The notes: generated by a model from the sequence alone, not told the origin. Shown: positions 1 to 8,979, counted from the stretch's first letter. The stretch is 64,000 nucleotides of DNA from JAZGER01 sp036480335 (GCA_036480335.1 JAZGGH010000101.1:62001-126000); one strand, 5' to 3'. A program made the numbers and translations.

Positions 1-193
1 CCTGATACTGCCAGGCAGTGAATTGCCTGAGACAGATGCGTATGATATCCGCGAAAAACTGGAGCATGATATTGATCTGGTTGTGGATGGTGGCCACTGT
101 GGCATTGAGCCTACCACGGTAGTTGATTTGCTGGATGCGGCACCTAAACTGGTTCGCCAGGGCAAGGGGCCCATTGAAGGATTAATTGAATGA
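1..193 (+). CDS. Sua5/YciO/YrdC family protein, C-terminal end (partial)
   Basis: Only the last 63 residues are in the window; the gene is cut by the left edge and the reading frame begins at base 2. The visible part contains DGGHCGIEPTTVVDL followed by LVRQGKGP. This is the end of the threonylcarbamoyl-AMP synthase-like fold and resembles YciO more than the essential TsaC/Sua5. Members of this fold bind ATP and double-stranded or tRNA substrates. The stop codon overlaps the start of the following protease gene (ATGA), which suggests translational coupling. The exact subfamily cannot be settled from this fragment. Confidence 0.75.
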   Translation, partial: LILPGSELPETDAYDIREKLEHDIDLVVDGGHCGIEPTTVVDLLDAAPKLVRQGKGPIEGLIE

Positions 194-891
194 TCATAGA
201 AACAACCCTGATACAGAAAATCGTTGCCTGGGTAATACCCGTTCTGTTTGCGATTACGGTGCATGAAACGGCGCATGGGCTGGTGGCAAAGCAGCTGGGT
301 GATCGCACTGCGCAAATGCTCGGTCGATTAACACTAAACCCGCTGAAACATATTGATCCGGTAGGTACGCTGCTAGTGCCAGGGTTGATGTTGTTAATGC
401 CGGGCGGCTTTGTGTTTGGCTGGGCAAAGCCTGTGCCTGTCGACTGGCGTAATCTGAATAATCCAAAAAAAGACATGGCGTGGGTGGCGCTGGCAGGACC
501 TGTTTCCAATTTGCTGATGGCTATTTTCTGGGCGATGATTATTCGCTTTGCGATGAGTTTAGGCGGCGCTGATTCATTTGCGTTACCGTTGATGTTAATG
601 GGTGTTGCCGGTATTTCTATCAATACAGTACTGATGGTATTGAACCTGTTTCCAATGCCACCACTGGATGGAGGGCGGGTTATGACGGGTTTATTACCGA
701 TGCGCTATGCTCGTGTTTATTCAAGGATTGAGCCCTATGGTATGTTCATTGTGATAGGTTTATTGGTCACTGGCATACTGGGGCAGCTTATGTGGCCAGT
801 GATGCAGTTTTTCTTCAGTCTTCTGGCGCCAATTGCCGGGCTTACAGTTTATCAGTATGTTGCCATACTCACTTCCTTGTTCGGGGGATAA
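190..891 (+). CDS. site-2 protease family protein (peptidase M50)
   Basis: This is a multi-pass inner-membrane zinc metalloprotease of 233 aa. The zinc motif HETAH lies at residues 25-29 in the first membrane segment, and the second metal-binding motif (PPLDGG, Asp160) is near the C-terminal membrane segments. No PDZ domain is present, so it belongs to the small minimal S2P type rather than RseP. Members cleave substrates inside the membrane, but the substrate here is unknown. Such genes commonly lie between yciO-like and trpS genes in gammaproteobacteria, as here. The ATGA overlap with the upstream gene fixes the start. Confidence 0.85.
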   Translation: MIIETTLIQKIVAWVIPVLFAITVHETAHGLVAKQLGDRTAQMLGRLTLNPLKHIDPVGTLLVPGLMLLMPGGFVFGWAKPVPVDWRNLNNPKKDMAWVALAGPVSNLLMAIFWAMIIRFAMSLGGADSFALPLMLMGVAGISINTVLMVLNLFPMPPLDGGRVMTGLLPMRYARVYSRIEPYGMFIVIGLLVTGILGQLMWPVMQFFFSLLAPIAGLTVYQYVAILTSLFGG

Positions 892-894
892 AAA

Positions 895-2103
895 TTGACC
901 AATAATCTACAGGATCGAGTCTTATCAGGAATGCGGCCAACCGGTTTGCTACACCTGGGGCATTATCACGGTGTGTTAAAAAACTGGATAAAGTTGCAGC
1001 ATGAGTACGACTGTTTTTTCTTTATTGCCGACTGGCATGCCCTGACCACGCATTATGAAGATCCCTCCATTATTGGTGAAAGTGTTATTGACATGGCGAT
1101 TGACTGGATTGCGGCAGGCGTGAATCCAGCGAATGCGCATATTTTTGTGCAATCAGATGTGCCTGAACATGCAGAACTGCATTTGCTGTTATCGATGATC
1201 ACACCGTTAGGCTGGTTGGAACGTGTGCCAAGCTATAAGGATCAACAGGAAAAATTACGCGAACGAGATCTCGCTACATACGGTTTTCTTGGATACCCGC
1301 TATTGCAATCTGCAGATATTTTGATCTACAAGGCAGGCCAGGTGCCAGTGGGCGAAGATCAGGTGGCTCATGTTGAATTGACACGGGAAGTAGCGCGTCG
1401 TTTTAACCATTTATATGGACGAGAGCCTGGCTTTGAAGAAAAGGCTCAGGAAGCAATTCGCAAAATGGGTAAAAAGAATGCGAAAATCTATAAAAATTTG
1501 CGTCGGCGCTACCAGGAGCAGGGTGATCAGGAAGCGTTGGATATTGGTCATGAACTGCTGAACAATCAGGCAAATCTTGCGCTGGGTGATCGTGAGCGTT
1601 TGTTCGGTTATCTGGAAGGTGGCGGGCGTATTATTTTGCCCGAACCACAGGCGCTATTGACGCCCGCTGCAAAAATGCCAGGGCTGGATGGCCAGAAAAT
1701 GTCGAAATCCTACGGCAACACCATTGCCCTGCGTGACAAGCCCGACGAGATTGCGCAGAAATTGAAAACCATGCCGACCGATCCAGCGCGTGTACGTCGG
1801 ACGGATCCTGGGGATCCGAATAAATGCCCGGTGTTCCAGTTGCATGAAGTCTATTCTGATGAAAATCGTCAGCAGTGGGTCAAACAAGGCTGTACTACCG
1901 CAGGCATCGGCTGTCTGGAATGCAAGCAGCCGATCATTGATGCGATTTTGAATGAGCTGGCACCGATTCAGCAACAGGCAGCAGAATTGGAGCAGGATAA
2001 ACAGGCTGTGTTTGCGATTTTACAGCAGGGAGCAGAGGAAGCGAGGGATATTGCAAGTGAGACATTGAAGGAGGTTCGGAGTGTAATTGGCTTAAATCAC
2101 TAG
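895..2103 (+). CDS. trpS: tryptophan--tRNA ligase
   Basis: This class I aminoacyl-tRNA synthetase charges tRNA-Trp in the cytoplasm. The HIGH-type motif HLGH is at residues 20-23 and the KMSKS motif is at 268-272. At 402 aa it is longer than the E. coli enzyme (334 aa) because of an inserted charged segment at about residues 182-248, a layout also seen in the long pseudomonad-type TrpRS. The start is TTG, three bases after the stop of the protease gene, with the GGGG of TTCGGGGGATA upstream as a possible ribosome site. No in-frame ATG precedes the conserved N-terminus, so the TTG start is well supported. Confidence 0.93.
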   Translation: MTNNLQDRVLSGMRPTGLLHLGHYHGVLKNWIKLQHEYDCFFFIADWHALTTHYEDPSIIGESVIDMAIDWIAAGVNPANAHIFVQSDVPEHAELHLLLSMITPLGWLERVPSYKDQQEKLRERDLATYGFLGYPLLQSADILIYKAGQVPVGEDQVAHVELTREVARRFNHLYGREPGFEEKAQEAIRKMGKKNAKIYKNLRRRYQEQGDQEALDIGHELLNNQANLALGDRERLFGYLEGGGRIILPEPQALLTPAAKMPGLDGQKMSKSYGNTIALRDKPDEIAQKLKTMPTDPARVRRTDPGDPNKCPVFQLHEVYSDENRQQWVKQGCTTAGIGCLECKQPIIDAILNELAPIQQQAAELEQDKQAVFAILQQGAEEARDIASETLKEVRSVIGLNH

Positions 2104-2192
2104 AATTTTTGTGATATCTATTAGTCCTGAGATGCGTCAGTAATCCAATTGTAGTTTCTAATCCCCCTGCTTTAGCATACAATTATGGCAAC

Positions 2193-3050
2193 ATGACAGA
2201 TCAAACTCCCCCCTCTGAACAGATCGCGGAACAGACCGAATTGCCTTTCGCCTATGTGCAGGGTGAAGCGGTTACGACAATGCCGCAGGATCTGTATATA
2301 CCCCCCGATGCGCTGGAAGTCATTCTCGAAGCCTTTGAGGGGCCACTGGATCTTCTGCTTTATCTGATCAAACGCCAGAATCTCGATATTCTGGAAATCC
2401 CGATTGCCGAAATTACGCGCCAGTATGTCGAATACATCGAAATGATGCATGAAATGCGACTGGAACTGGCGGCAGAGTATCTGGTTATGGCAGCGATGCT
2501 GGCTGAGATAAAATCACGAATTTTATTACCTCGTCCTGTTGAAATTGATGATGAGGATGACCCTCGTGCTGAGTTGATTCGCCGCTTGCAGGAGTATGAA
2601 CGCTTCAAGCAGGCGGGTGAAGATATTGATGAAATGCCGCGGGTTGGCCGGGATGTTTTCCCGGTAACGCTTGAAGCGCCGGAAAGCCAGGTAGTGATGT
2701 TGCCGCCAGAGGTAAGCTTGCAGGAAATTCTTCTGGCTGCAAAGGAAGTGATGATGCGGGCATCGTTGCATTCCCATCATCAGATTCAGATGGAACCTTT
2801 GTCTGTACGCGAGAGAATGTCTTCAGTTCTATCTATGTTAAATACACAAGACTTTACCGCTTTTACTGATTTGTTCACTGTGGAAGAGGGGCGCATGGGA
2901 GTGGTCGTCTCATTGCTTGCTGTGCTTGAATTGATCAAGGAGTCACTGATCGAACTGGTGCAGTCAGAACCTTTTGCGCCTATTTATGTAAAAGCGGGTG
3001 GTTCTTTCACATCGCAGGAAATGGATACACAAGAGATTGAGAATGAGTAA
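2193..3050 (+). CDS. scpA: segregation and condensation protein A
   Basis: This is the kleisin subunit that bridges SMC heads in the bacterial condensin-like complex (285 aa). The family signature FEGPLDLLLYLIKRQNLDI is at about residues 48-66, followed by the helical region with LAEIKSRILLP. The C-terminal winged-helix part (FTDLFTVEEGRMGVVVSLLAVLELIKE) is complete. The first 40 residues are variable. The stop overlaps the scpB start by 8 bases, so the two are co-translated as in many genomes. The smc gene is not in the window. Confidence 0.92.
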   Translation: MTDQTPPSEQIAEQTELPFAYVQGEAVTTMPQDLYIPPDALEVILEAFEGPLDLLLYLIKRQNLDILEIPIAEITRQYVEYIEMMHEMRLELAAEYLVMAAMLAEIKSRILLPRPVEIDDEDDPRAELIRRLQEYERFKQAGEDIDEMPRVGRDVFPVTLEAPESQVVMLPPEVSLQEILLAAKEVMMRASLHSHHQIQMEPLSVRERMSSVLSMLNTQDFTAFTDLFTVEEGRMGVVVSLLAVLELIKESLIELVQSEPFAPIYVKAGGSFTSQEMDTQEIENE

Positions 3051-3768
3051 TATTGATATTAAATCGATTCTGGAAGCAACTCTGCTGGCATCCGGCAAGC
3101 CAATGACGATAGATGCGTTATTAAAGGTGTTTGCTGATAATGAAACTCCCGATCGTGGTGATATGCGTACGGCTCTGGATGAACTAGAAAACGACTATAC
3201 CGGTCGCGGGATTGAGCTTGTCAGAGTGGCCAGTGGTTATCGCATTCAGGTCAGTCAGTCGATGGAACCCTGGGTGTCTCGCCTGGTGGAAGAGAAGACA
3301 GCAAAATATTCGCGGGCATTGCTGGAAACAATCGCATTGATTGCCTATCGGCAGCCGATTACCCGAGGTGAGATTGAGGATGTACGCGGTGTGAGTGTCA
3401 GTACCTATATTATTAAAACCTTGCTGGAGCGTGAATGGGTACGGATTGTCGGCCATCGAGATCTGCCTGGAAAGCCGGCTATGTATGGAACAACCCGCCA
3501 GTTTCTGGATTATTTTGGATTGCAAACACTCGATGAATTGCCCACATTAATGGAATTACGCTCATTGGATACCATCAGTGCGGAACTGGATCTTGTGTTA
3601 CCAGGTGAGGCAATTGCAATAGATAACGAGTCAGATGATTCTGTCATGGAAGAAGGCATTGATGCAGTTGAAACTGATCTGGTTGATGCTTCATCTGAAA
3701 ACCTGTCTGAGCCTGCTGCTGAAACCTCTGAAAGTGAAACCGATGAGTCGTCTGGTTTGTTGCACTAG
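3043..3768 (+). CDS. scpB: segregation and condensation protein B
   Basis: ScpB dimers bind the ScpA kleisin to regulate chromosome condensation. Two winged-helix domains cover about residues 1-165, with the conserved segment ALLETIALIAYRQPITRGEI and the RGVSVS turn. The C-terminal tail (about residues 180-241) is acidic and low in complexity, which is common and probably disordered. An upstream in-frame start at 2998 exists, but ATG 3043 matches the family N-terminus (MSNIDIKSILEATLLASG) and gives the usual short overlap with scpA. Confidence 0.92.
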   Translation: MSNIDIKSILEATLLASGKPMTIDALLKVFADNETPDRGDMRTALDELENDYTGRGIELVRVASGYRIQVSQSMEPWVSRLVEEKTAKYSRALLETIALIAYRQPITRGEIEDVRGVSVSTYIIKTLLEREWVRIVGHRDLPGKPAMYGTTRQFLDYFGLQTLDELPTLMELRSLDTISAELDLVLPGEAIAIDNESDDSVMEEGIDAVETDLVDASSENLSEPAAETSESETDESSGLLH

Positions 3769-4619
3769 TGAAGTCTCAACCGACGCAACGAATACAGAAA
3801 TTGCTGGCAAATGCTGGCCATGGTTCGCGCCGCAAGATTGAAGCCCTGATTCGAGAAGGTCGAATTACTGTTGATGGAAAACCGGCATTAATTGGACAAC
3901 CGGTTACCGGTGCTGAAAAAATCAGGATCGACAAGAAGCCAATCAAGCCCATATCCCTGTCTGAGTCTGAAGCACAACACCATTATCTCATCTATCATAA
4001 ACCTGTCGATGAAATCTGCACGCGCAATGATCCTGAAGGCCGACCCTCGGTTTACAAACGTCTGCCGCCCGTAGCTGATCGCCGTTGGATCAGTGTTGGC
4101 CGTCTTGATATTAATAGTTCCGGTTTGATGTTGTTTACAACAGATGGTGCGCTGGCCAATAAGCTCATGCACCCATCTTCTGCGATTGATCGTGAATATG
4201 CTGTGCGGGTGCTCGGTGATGTAGGTGGCGATATCATTGAAAGGCTGCAGGAGGGCGTTATGCTCGAAGATGGCATAGCGCGGTTTACAGATATTCAGAA
4301 AGGCTCTGGCCAGGGAGCTAACCAGTGGTATTACGTCGTTATCCAGGAAGGTAGAAACCGTGAAGTGCGGCGTCTCTGGCAGTCTCAGGATATTACTGTG
4401 AGCAGATTGATGCGGGTCCGGTATGGACCGGTTATCCTGCAGAAATCACTACGTCCTGGGCGTTGGAAATATCTTGAACTGTCAGATATTGATCTATTGT
4501 ATCAGGCAGCTGAACTACCGTTTAAGCCGTCCATGGTGAATGAGCATGCCAGGAAACGTGCAAATGAGAAGCCTGGATCACACACACGCACTGTTTACAG
4601 GAAGAAAAAACACCAATGA
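3768..4619 (+). CDS. rluB: 23S rRNA pseudouridine(2605) synthase RluB-type
   Basis: This is an RsuA/RluB/E/F-family pseudouridine synthase of 283 aa. An N-terminal S4 RNA-binding domain (about residues 5-60, RIQKLLANAGHGSRRKIEAL) precedes the catalytic domain, whose motif GRLDINSSGLMLFTTDGAL carries the catalytic Asp. The basic C-terminal tail resembles RluB rather than RsuA, so U2605 of 23S rRNA is the likely target. The start is GTG, overlapping the scpB stop by one base. The scpA-scpB-rluB order is widespread and supports the assignment. Confidence 0.9.
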   Translation: MKSQPTQRIQKLLANAGHGSRRKIEALIREGRITVDGKPALIGQPVTGAEKIRIDKKPIKPISLSESEAQHHYLIYHKPVDEICTRNDPEGRPSVYKRLPPVADRRWISVGRLDINSSGLMLFTTDGALANKLMHPSSAIDREYAVRVLGDVGGDIIERLQEGVMLEDGIARFTDIQKGSGQGANQWYYVVIQEGRNREVRRLWQSQDITVSRLMRVRYGPVILQKSLRPGRWKYLELSDIDLLYQAAELPFKPSMVNEHARKRANEKPGSHTRTVYRKKKHQ

Positions 4620-4792
4620 GTAACGATGTTCTGTACTGGCCATTGCTCATGGGTTGGATGATTGTCTGTATTTTATTGATACTGGGTTTGAAAAGGCAGG
4701 CGTTACTGGCTGCGGCGGGAATGAGTATCGTCACCTATGCGGTGTTGTCAGTTGCCTGGAATATGGGGCATCAGGAAACACTTACTCCATAA
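4616..4792 (+). CDS. 58-aa two-helix membrane protein, unknown function
   Basis: This small ORF starts at an ATG that overlaps the rluB stop (ATGA), so it is probably translationally coupled. It encodes MSNDVLYWPLLMGWMIVCIL and continues through a second hydrophobic stretch (LLAAAGMSIVTYAVLSVAW). Two membrane-spanning helices joined by a short LKRQ loop are predicted by eye. No family is recognised. The stop falls just before the convergent HDOD gene. The ATGA coupling and the clear hydrophobic pattern support a real gene, but its role is unknown. Confidence 0.6.
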   Translation: MSNDVLYWPLLMGWMIVCILLILGLKRQALLAAAGMSIVTYAVLSVAWNMGHQETLTP

Positions 4793-4796
4793 CGCC

Positions 4797-5726
4797 TTAG
4801 GTCATTTCACTCATGGCGGTCGGGTAGATTATTTCCATTACCTGGTCGAAACCCGTTGCCGCGAATCGTATCGCTCCAATGAGTTGTTGTTCCGAAATGG
4901 CGGTTAGTGTCAGCGCCGATTTATCCATCTGCTTTATCGCTGTAGCTGCAATGGTTTCGGCATGAATATCTGAATTCAGTAATGACTCAAAGGGATCAAA
5001 TAGCCGCGATTCTGGAGCCTGTTTGAAGCCTTGTGCATATTCCGATACTTTATTGGCGATGTGGAGAATGGCGCTTTCAAGATGGGCATCATGTGCCTCG
5101 GCGGGTAAATGGTGATATAAAATCGCAGCGCAAAGATTGCGTGGCAGATTCCAGCTATTCAGTAAGGTTGCACCCAGCTCAGCATGGTTAAAATCAAGTA
5201 TGTCTTCTTCTATCAGGTGCAGATCCCGTTCGCTTTTCTGATAATCGGCCGTAATCTGTCGGGTTTCATCAGGGAGTAACATGGCAATCAGCAGGCTGCC
5301 GATATCATGTAATAGTCCTGCAGTAAATAAACGTTCACTATGCAGGATACTGCAGTACTTTGCCAGATGCTTACCGACAATGCCGCAGTAGACTGAATGT
5401 TGCCAGAAACCGTTGATATTTATGTGTTCATCCGAAATTCCAGTGAACATTTTGGCTGTCGACGCTGCGTAGGCCAGGTTTTTTAACTCCCGCATTCCAA
5501 CCAGGCTGATTGCCCGGGGGAGAGTATCAATCTGGGCATTTATGCCATAGTACGCGCTATTCACAAGCTGGAGAAGACGTGCAGTCAGGGCTGAATCTGT
5601 AGCGATCACTTGTCCAACCTGTTCAGCTGTTGCCGTCGGTGATTCACTGATTTCCTGAAGTCGTAAACAGACTTCTGGTAGGGAGACCAGCTTGATATTT
5701 TTTGAGATCAGGTTTTCTGGTGTCAC
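4797..5726 (-). CDS. HDOD domain-containing protein
   Basis: The 309-aa cytoplasmic protein is built almost entirely of an HDOD domain (about residues 15-215). Characteristic segments are LPEVCLRLQEI, LLQLVNSAYYG and the helix LFTAGLLHDIGSLLIAML, which keeps an HD pair. A NHAELGATLLNSWNLP motif follows. HDOD proteins are usually signalling or regulatory proteins that lack classic HD phosphohydrolase activity. No GGDEF, EAL or receiver domain is attached. The gene converges on the rluB operon and is divergent from the S24-like gene. Its role here is unknown. Confidence 0.85.
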   Translation of the reverse strand: MTPENLISKNIKLVSLPEVCLRLQEISESPTATAEQVGQVIATDSALTARLLQLVNSAYYGINAQIDTLPRAISLVGMRELKNLAYAASTAKMFTGISDEHININGFWQHSVYCGIVGKHLAKYCSILHSERLFTAGLLHDIGSLLIAMLLPDETRQITADYQKSERDLHLIEEDILDFNHAELGATLLNSWNLPRNLCAAILYHHLPAEAHDAHLESAILHIANKVSEYAQGFKQAPESRLFDPFESLLNSDIHAETIAATAIKQMDKSALTLTAISEQQLIGAIRFAATGFDQVMEIIYPTAMSEMT

Positions 5727-5829
5727 GGATCAATACTTGCCTTAAGGATATATATTGTTGGCGGCATTTTGTCTGGAACATTTAATGATAGAATAAATGC
5801 TCAGATTGATTGATAAACAGGAGAAAAGG

Positions 5830-6159
5830 GTGGATACAGGTGAAGAAGGCAGTTGCGGTGGCGATGAATTATTTGCCCTGCAGGTTCTTGGCGATATGAT
5901 GGAGCCGGAATTTGAACATGGTAGTGTGATTGTGATTGATCCTGGCGGTCTGGTTCAGAATGGAAGCTTTGTGATTGCGAATCATGAAGATGAATATTAT
6001 TTTCGTCAACTAGTGTTTGATGGTGAGCGTCTGCTGTTGAAATGTCTGAACAGTACTTATAAGGAAGTTGTTGAACTACATGATAAATCTGAAGTTGAAG
6101 GCGTAATTGTACAGAAAGCAGGTAAACGCCGTAAGGATCACAAACACTATGTTAAATAG
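5830..6159 (+). CDS. S24/LexA-fold protein with both catalytic residues replaced
   Basis: This is a small protein (109 aa) with the LexA/signal-peptidase-like S24 fold and no N-terminal DNA-binding domain. The family motif G-D-S-M-E-P appears as GDMMEP (residues 21-26), so the nucleophilic Ser is Met23. The position of the general-base Lys, in YYFRQL, is Arg59. It should therefore have no autoprotease activity and may act as a binding or sensor fold. The start chosen is GTG 5830 because AGGAG lies about 7 bases upstream; an ATG at 5797 in the same frame has no ribosome site. It is convergent with the rhodanese at the end of the dsr region. Confidence 0.7.
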   Translation: MDTGEEGSCGGDELFALQVLGDMMEPEFEHGSVIVIDPGGLVQNGSFVIANHEDEYYFRQLVFDGERLLLKCLNSTYKEVVELHDKSEVEGVIVQKAGKRRKDHKHYVK

Positions 6160-6175
6160 CGTGCTTGTTCGTGGG

Positions 6176-6637
6176 TTATTTGGGTGTTAGCTGTTCAGGC
6201 CTTAATGCGGGTGTGAAATAATTTTCGGTCGTTTCTTCAGCAACGATTTTGCCATTTATGCCAACCAAATCCATTTCATAATCTGCCCAGCCTCGCAAAC
6301 CTGTATTTAATGAGGCAACGTTAGTATATCCAAGCTGTTGCATGCTCAGTGTAGCAAGCGCACTCCTTTTACCCGATCGACAAACAATAACAACTTCCCG
6401 GTCGCGAGCCTGAACGAGATCAGGGACAGTATCTTCATAATTATATTCACAGGCAGACTCAAGAACGCCTCTAGGGACATTCAGTGAATCCTCGATGTGC
6501 ATTGCGGCATATTCTTCTGGTTCCCTGACATCGACTAACAGTATGTGTGGGTTTGCTTTGAGAGCTTCCTCAAGATCCCACGGAAATAGCTCGGTAATTT
6601 GCTGTTGAGCAGATTTTACCAGGTCTTCAAATTTCAT
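6176..6637 (-). CDS. rhodanese-like sulfurtransferase
   Basis: This is a single-domain rhodanese of 153 aa. It has the first-half motif LLVDVREPEEY and the active-site loop CRSGKRS with the nucleophilic Cys86, which would carry a persulfide. There is no signal peptide, so it acts in the cytoplasm. It lies 21 bases after the NarL-like regulator and in the same direction as the dsr operon, so it is probably the last gene of the extended dsr transcript. That placement suggests it delivers or removes sulfane sulfur in the same relay as DsrE/DsrC, although the partner is inferred. Confidence 0.85.
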   Translation of the reverse strand: MKFEDLVKSAQQQITELFPWDLEEALKANPHILLVDVREPEEYAAMHIEDSLNVPRGVLESACEYNYEDTVPDLVQARDREVVIVCRSGKRSALATLSMQQLGYTNVASLNTGLRGWADYEMDLVGINGKIVAEETTENYFTPALRPEQLTPK

Positions 6638-6658
6638 GTTTATCCTTAGAAATGGGGC

Positions 6659-7321
6659 CTAGAAATGTGAGTCTCTATTTTTCCGGTGCCCCTGTTCAAC
6701 GGCAATGACAGCGGCTTCTACGCGTGAATGAACACCCAGTTTACGCAGAATCGATTTGACATGCAGCTTGACAGTGCCATCAGAGATCCCAAGATTGCGA
6801 GCAATAACCTTGTTACTCTGGCCTTCAGCAAGCAGACTGAGTATTTCATTTTCTCGGGGTGTGAGGTCATCAAACGGTGATTGTTCTTCAACAATAGTAC
6901 CATCACTTTGAACCACTTTTGCGAGTACCTGAGCAAGATCAGGAGCGACAACGGTTTTGCCTTTAACAATGTCTCTGAGTGCGAGTACCAGTTGATCAGG
7001 CTCCATGTCTTTTAGCAGATAGCCCTGAGCGCCACTGCGTAATGACTCAACCAGATCGCGTTCTTCAGTGCTGGTTGTCAGCATGACGATTGGGTTGCTA
7101 AAGCCCTCGCTTCGTAATGCCTTGAGAACAGCTATGCCATTACTGTCAGGCATGCGCATATCGAGTAAAATAATGTCAGGGGATAATTCCTTTGCCTTGA
7201 TCAGGCCTTCTTTTCCGCTGCTCACAGAAGAAACAATCTTGATGCCTCTATGTGCAAGCAGTCCTTCCAGGCCAACCCGGAACAGTGTGTGGTCATCAAT
7301 TAACAGAACCTGTAAGCTCAT
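6659..7321 (-). CDS. NarL/FixJ-type response regulator
   Basis: This 220-aa regulator has an N-terminal receiver domain with the phospho-acceptor Asp54 (ILLDMRMPDS). The C-terminal LuxR-type helix-turn-helix begins at about residue 150 (LTPRENEILSLLAEGQSNKVIARNLGIS). Its start overlaps the stop of the upstream sensor kinase, so the two form a co-translated pair. It most resembles NarL/NreC-type regulators. Because it is transcribed with the dsr genes it is a good candidate regulator of sulfur oxidation, but no target site is proven. Confidence 0.88.
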   Translation of the reverse strand: MSLQVLLIDDHTLFRVGLEGLLAHRGIKIVSSVSSGKEGLIKAKELSPDIILLDMRMPDSNGIAVLKALRSEGFSNPIVMLTTSTEERDLVESLRSGAQGYLLKDMEPDQLVLALRDIVKGKTVVAPDLAQVLAKVVQSDGTIVEEQSPFDDLTPRENEILSLLAEGQSNKVIARNLGISDGTVKLHVKSILRKLGVHSRVEAAVIAVEQGHRKNRDSHF

Positions 7322-8979
7322 TTTTCTGGTGTCACCCTTGTTGGTAATGCTACATCAACATTAGTTGTTATATGGTTGTCATCTGTTTTTTGTTTCTGAA
7401 AACTTAAAATGATACGTGTACCTTCACCGGGTTCACTTTCAATACGTAGCTGCCCTCCAAGACGGGTAGCTCGTTCATCCAGGATTTTAAGGCCAATATG
7501 TTCACCTGGTCCACCGGGTTCGAATTCCTGGATACCAATGCCATCATCTTCAATAAGCACCAGAAATTCATCATCGGGTAGTGATCGCATGATAACGCGA
7601 ACAGTATTGGCTTTACTGTGTTTGCGAATATTAGCTAGCGCTTCCTGAACAATGCGCAAGATTTGCATTTCAGTTTCTGCCGATAACGAGGTACAGTCCC
7701 ACTCCATTTGCAGGAAGGCATTCATCTGCGAATCTCGCCGGAAACGTTCAACGGCTTGCTGAATGGCAGGAATAAGCCCGCGTTTGTTCATCGGTGCGCG
7801 GAAATGGGCAATCAGTTCCCGAAGTTCTGTATAGGCTTCGTCGATGCTGTTTTCAATTCTTTCCAGCTCTTCCCAGAGAACCGATTCTTTACCACTGTGC
7901 AGGGTTTCATCCAGTACACGTACCTGAAAGCGTAAACTGGCCAGGCTTTGTGCAAGCGAGTCATGCAGTTCATTGGCCATATGCGTCCGTTCTTCCATTA
8001 TAGACAGCAGGTTGGTTTCTTCATCCAGACGTGATTTTTCAATTGCCATCCCAAGATGGTGTCCGATACTGGTCAGCAACGATTTCATGTCTTCCTTGTT
8101 AACCAGGTCCTGTTGTTCAGTAAACAGGTTGTAGATACCCAGTGTTTTGCCACGATAGCGTAGGGGAACTGCAATCATTTCAACGTTATCGCTTTCAAAA
8201 AACGGGCGGCCGGTGAATCGGGCGCAATCTGATAGGTCAGCTAGTGTATGTACATCACCATCCTGAGCGGCCTGACCACAGAGGCAACGATCAACTGCGA
8301 CCAGTTTTTCCTGGTTAACAATGTCTTCATCAATGCCGCTGCTTGCAATGAGTTGCATTGTATCGTCGTTGGAAAGAATTCGCACCATACCTGCCTTTGC
8401 ATTGACGACAGTTTTGAGCGTATGCAGGAAACGTGTCAACAGGTCTTCCAGGTCACGTGCGCCATTGATGCTGGCAGCAACATCATAAAGCGTTTCGAGA
8501 GATCGGGTTTTCTGTTGAATGCGCATGGTCTGTTTTCCGACCTGCGATTGCATGTCAAATGAAAGGGATTCCAGTTGAGATCCAATGGCATTGAGATTCT
8601 TATAAAGCTTATTGATTTCCTGTCGGTCTGATGATGGAAGCTTTTCGAAAAAATTGCTATTTTGCATCCGGATAGACCAGTCTTTGAGTAATCTAAGAGG
8701 CCCGAGTAGATTGCGTGTGGCATGGAAATAAACAATCCCAATAATTACCAGGGTTAAAATTGATAGCAGAACACTAATCAGTGGCAGGCCTGGCACACCC
8801 GCTGATATTATAAAGCTAGCAATATTGAGAACAATCGATAGCACTAACAGGATAATAGCAACAACAATCAAGCTGCTAAACTGGGTCAGACATGGCCAGC
8901 GATCAGAAGACTTCCGTGTGACAGGCGTATCATGCTCAGAATTCTGATTAGTGACGGATGATTGGCCAGAAGTACTCAT
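7318..8979 (-). CDS. NarX-like sensor histidine kinase with GAF domain
   Basis: The protein has 553 aa. Two membrane segments (about residues 36-60 and 66-86) are followed by a HAMP-like linker, a GAF domain (about 165-315) and a HisKA_3 kinase core with the phospho-His339 in NELHDSLAQ. The ATPase domain contains DDGIG and GLKILDERA. No periplasmic domain of useful size separates the membrane segments, so sensing is probably cytoplasmic through GAF. The GAF carries CLCG (Cys232, Cys234) and Cys252, which could sense redox state. It starts 14 bases after dsrR, which makes it part of the dsr transcript. Confidence 0.87.
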   Translation of the reverse strand: MSTSGQSSVTNQNSEHDTPVTRKSSDRWPCLTQFSSLIVVAIILLVLSIVLNIASFIISAGVPGLPLISVLLSILTLVIIGIVYFHATRNLLGPLRLLKDWSIRMQNSNFFEKLPSSDRQEINKLYKNLNAIGSQLESLSFDMQSQVGKQTMRIQQKTRSLETLYDVAASINGARDLEDLLTRFLHTLKTVVNAKAGMVRILSNDDTMQLIASSGIDEDIVNQEKLVAVDRCLCGQAAQDGDVHTLADLSDCARFTGRPFFESDNVEMIAVPLRYRGKTLGIYNLFTEQQDLVNKEDMKSLLTSIGHHLGMAIEKSRLDEETNLLSIMEERTHMANELHDSLAQSLASLRFQVRVLDETLHSGKESVLWEELERIENSIDEAYTELRELIAHFRAPMNKRGLIPAIQQAVERFRRDSQMNAFLQMEWDCTSLSAETEMQILRIVQEALANIRKHSKANTVRVIMRSLPDDEFLVLIEDDGIGIQEFEPGGPGEHIGLKILDERATRLGGQLRIESEPGEGTRIILSFQKQKTDDNHITTNVDVALPTRVTPEK

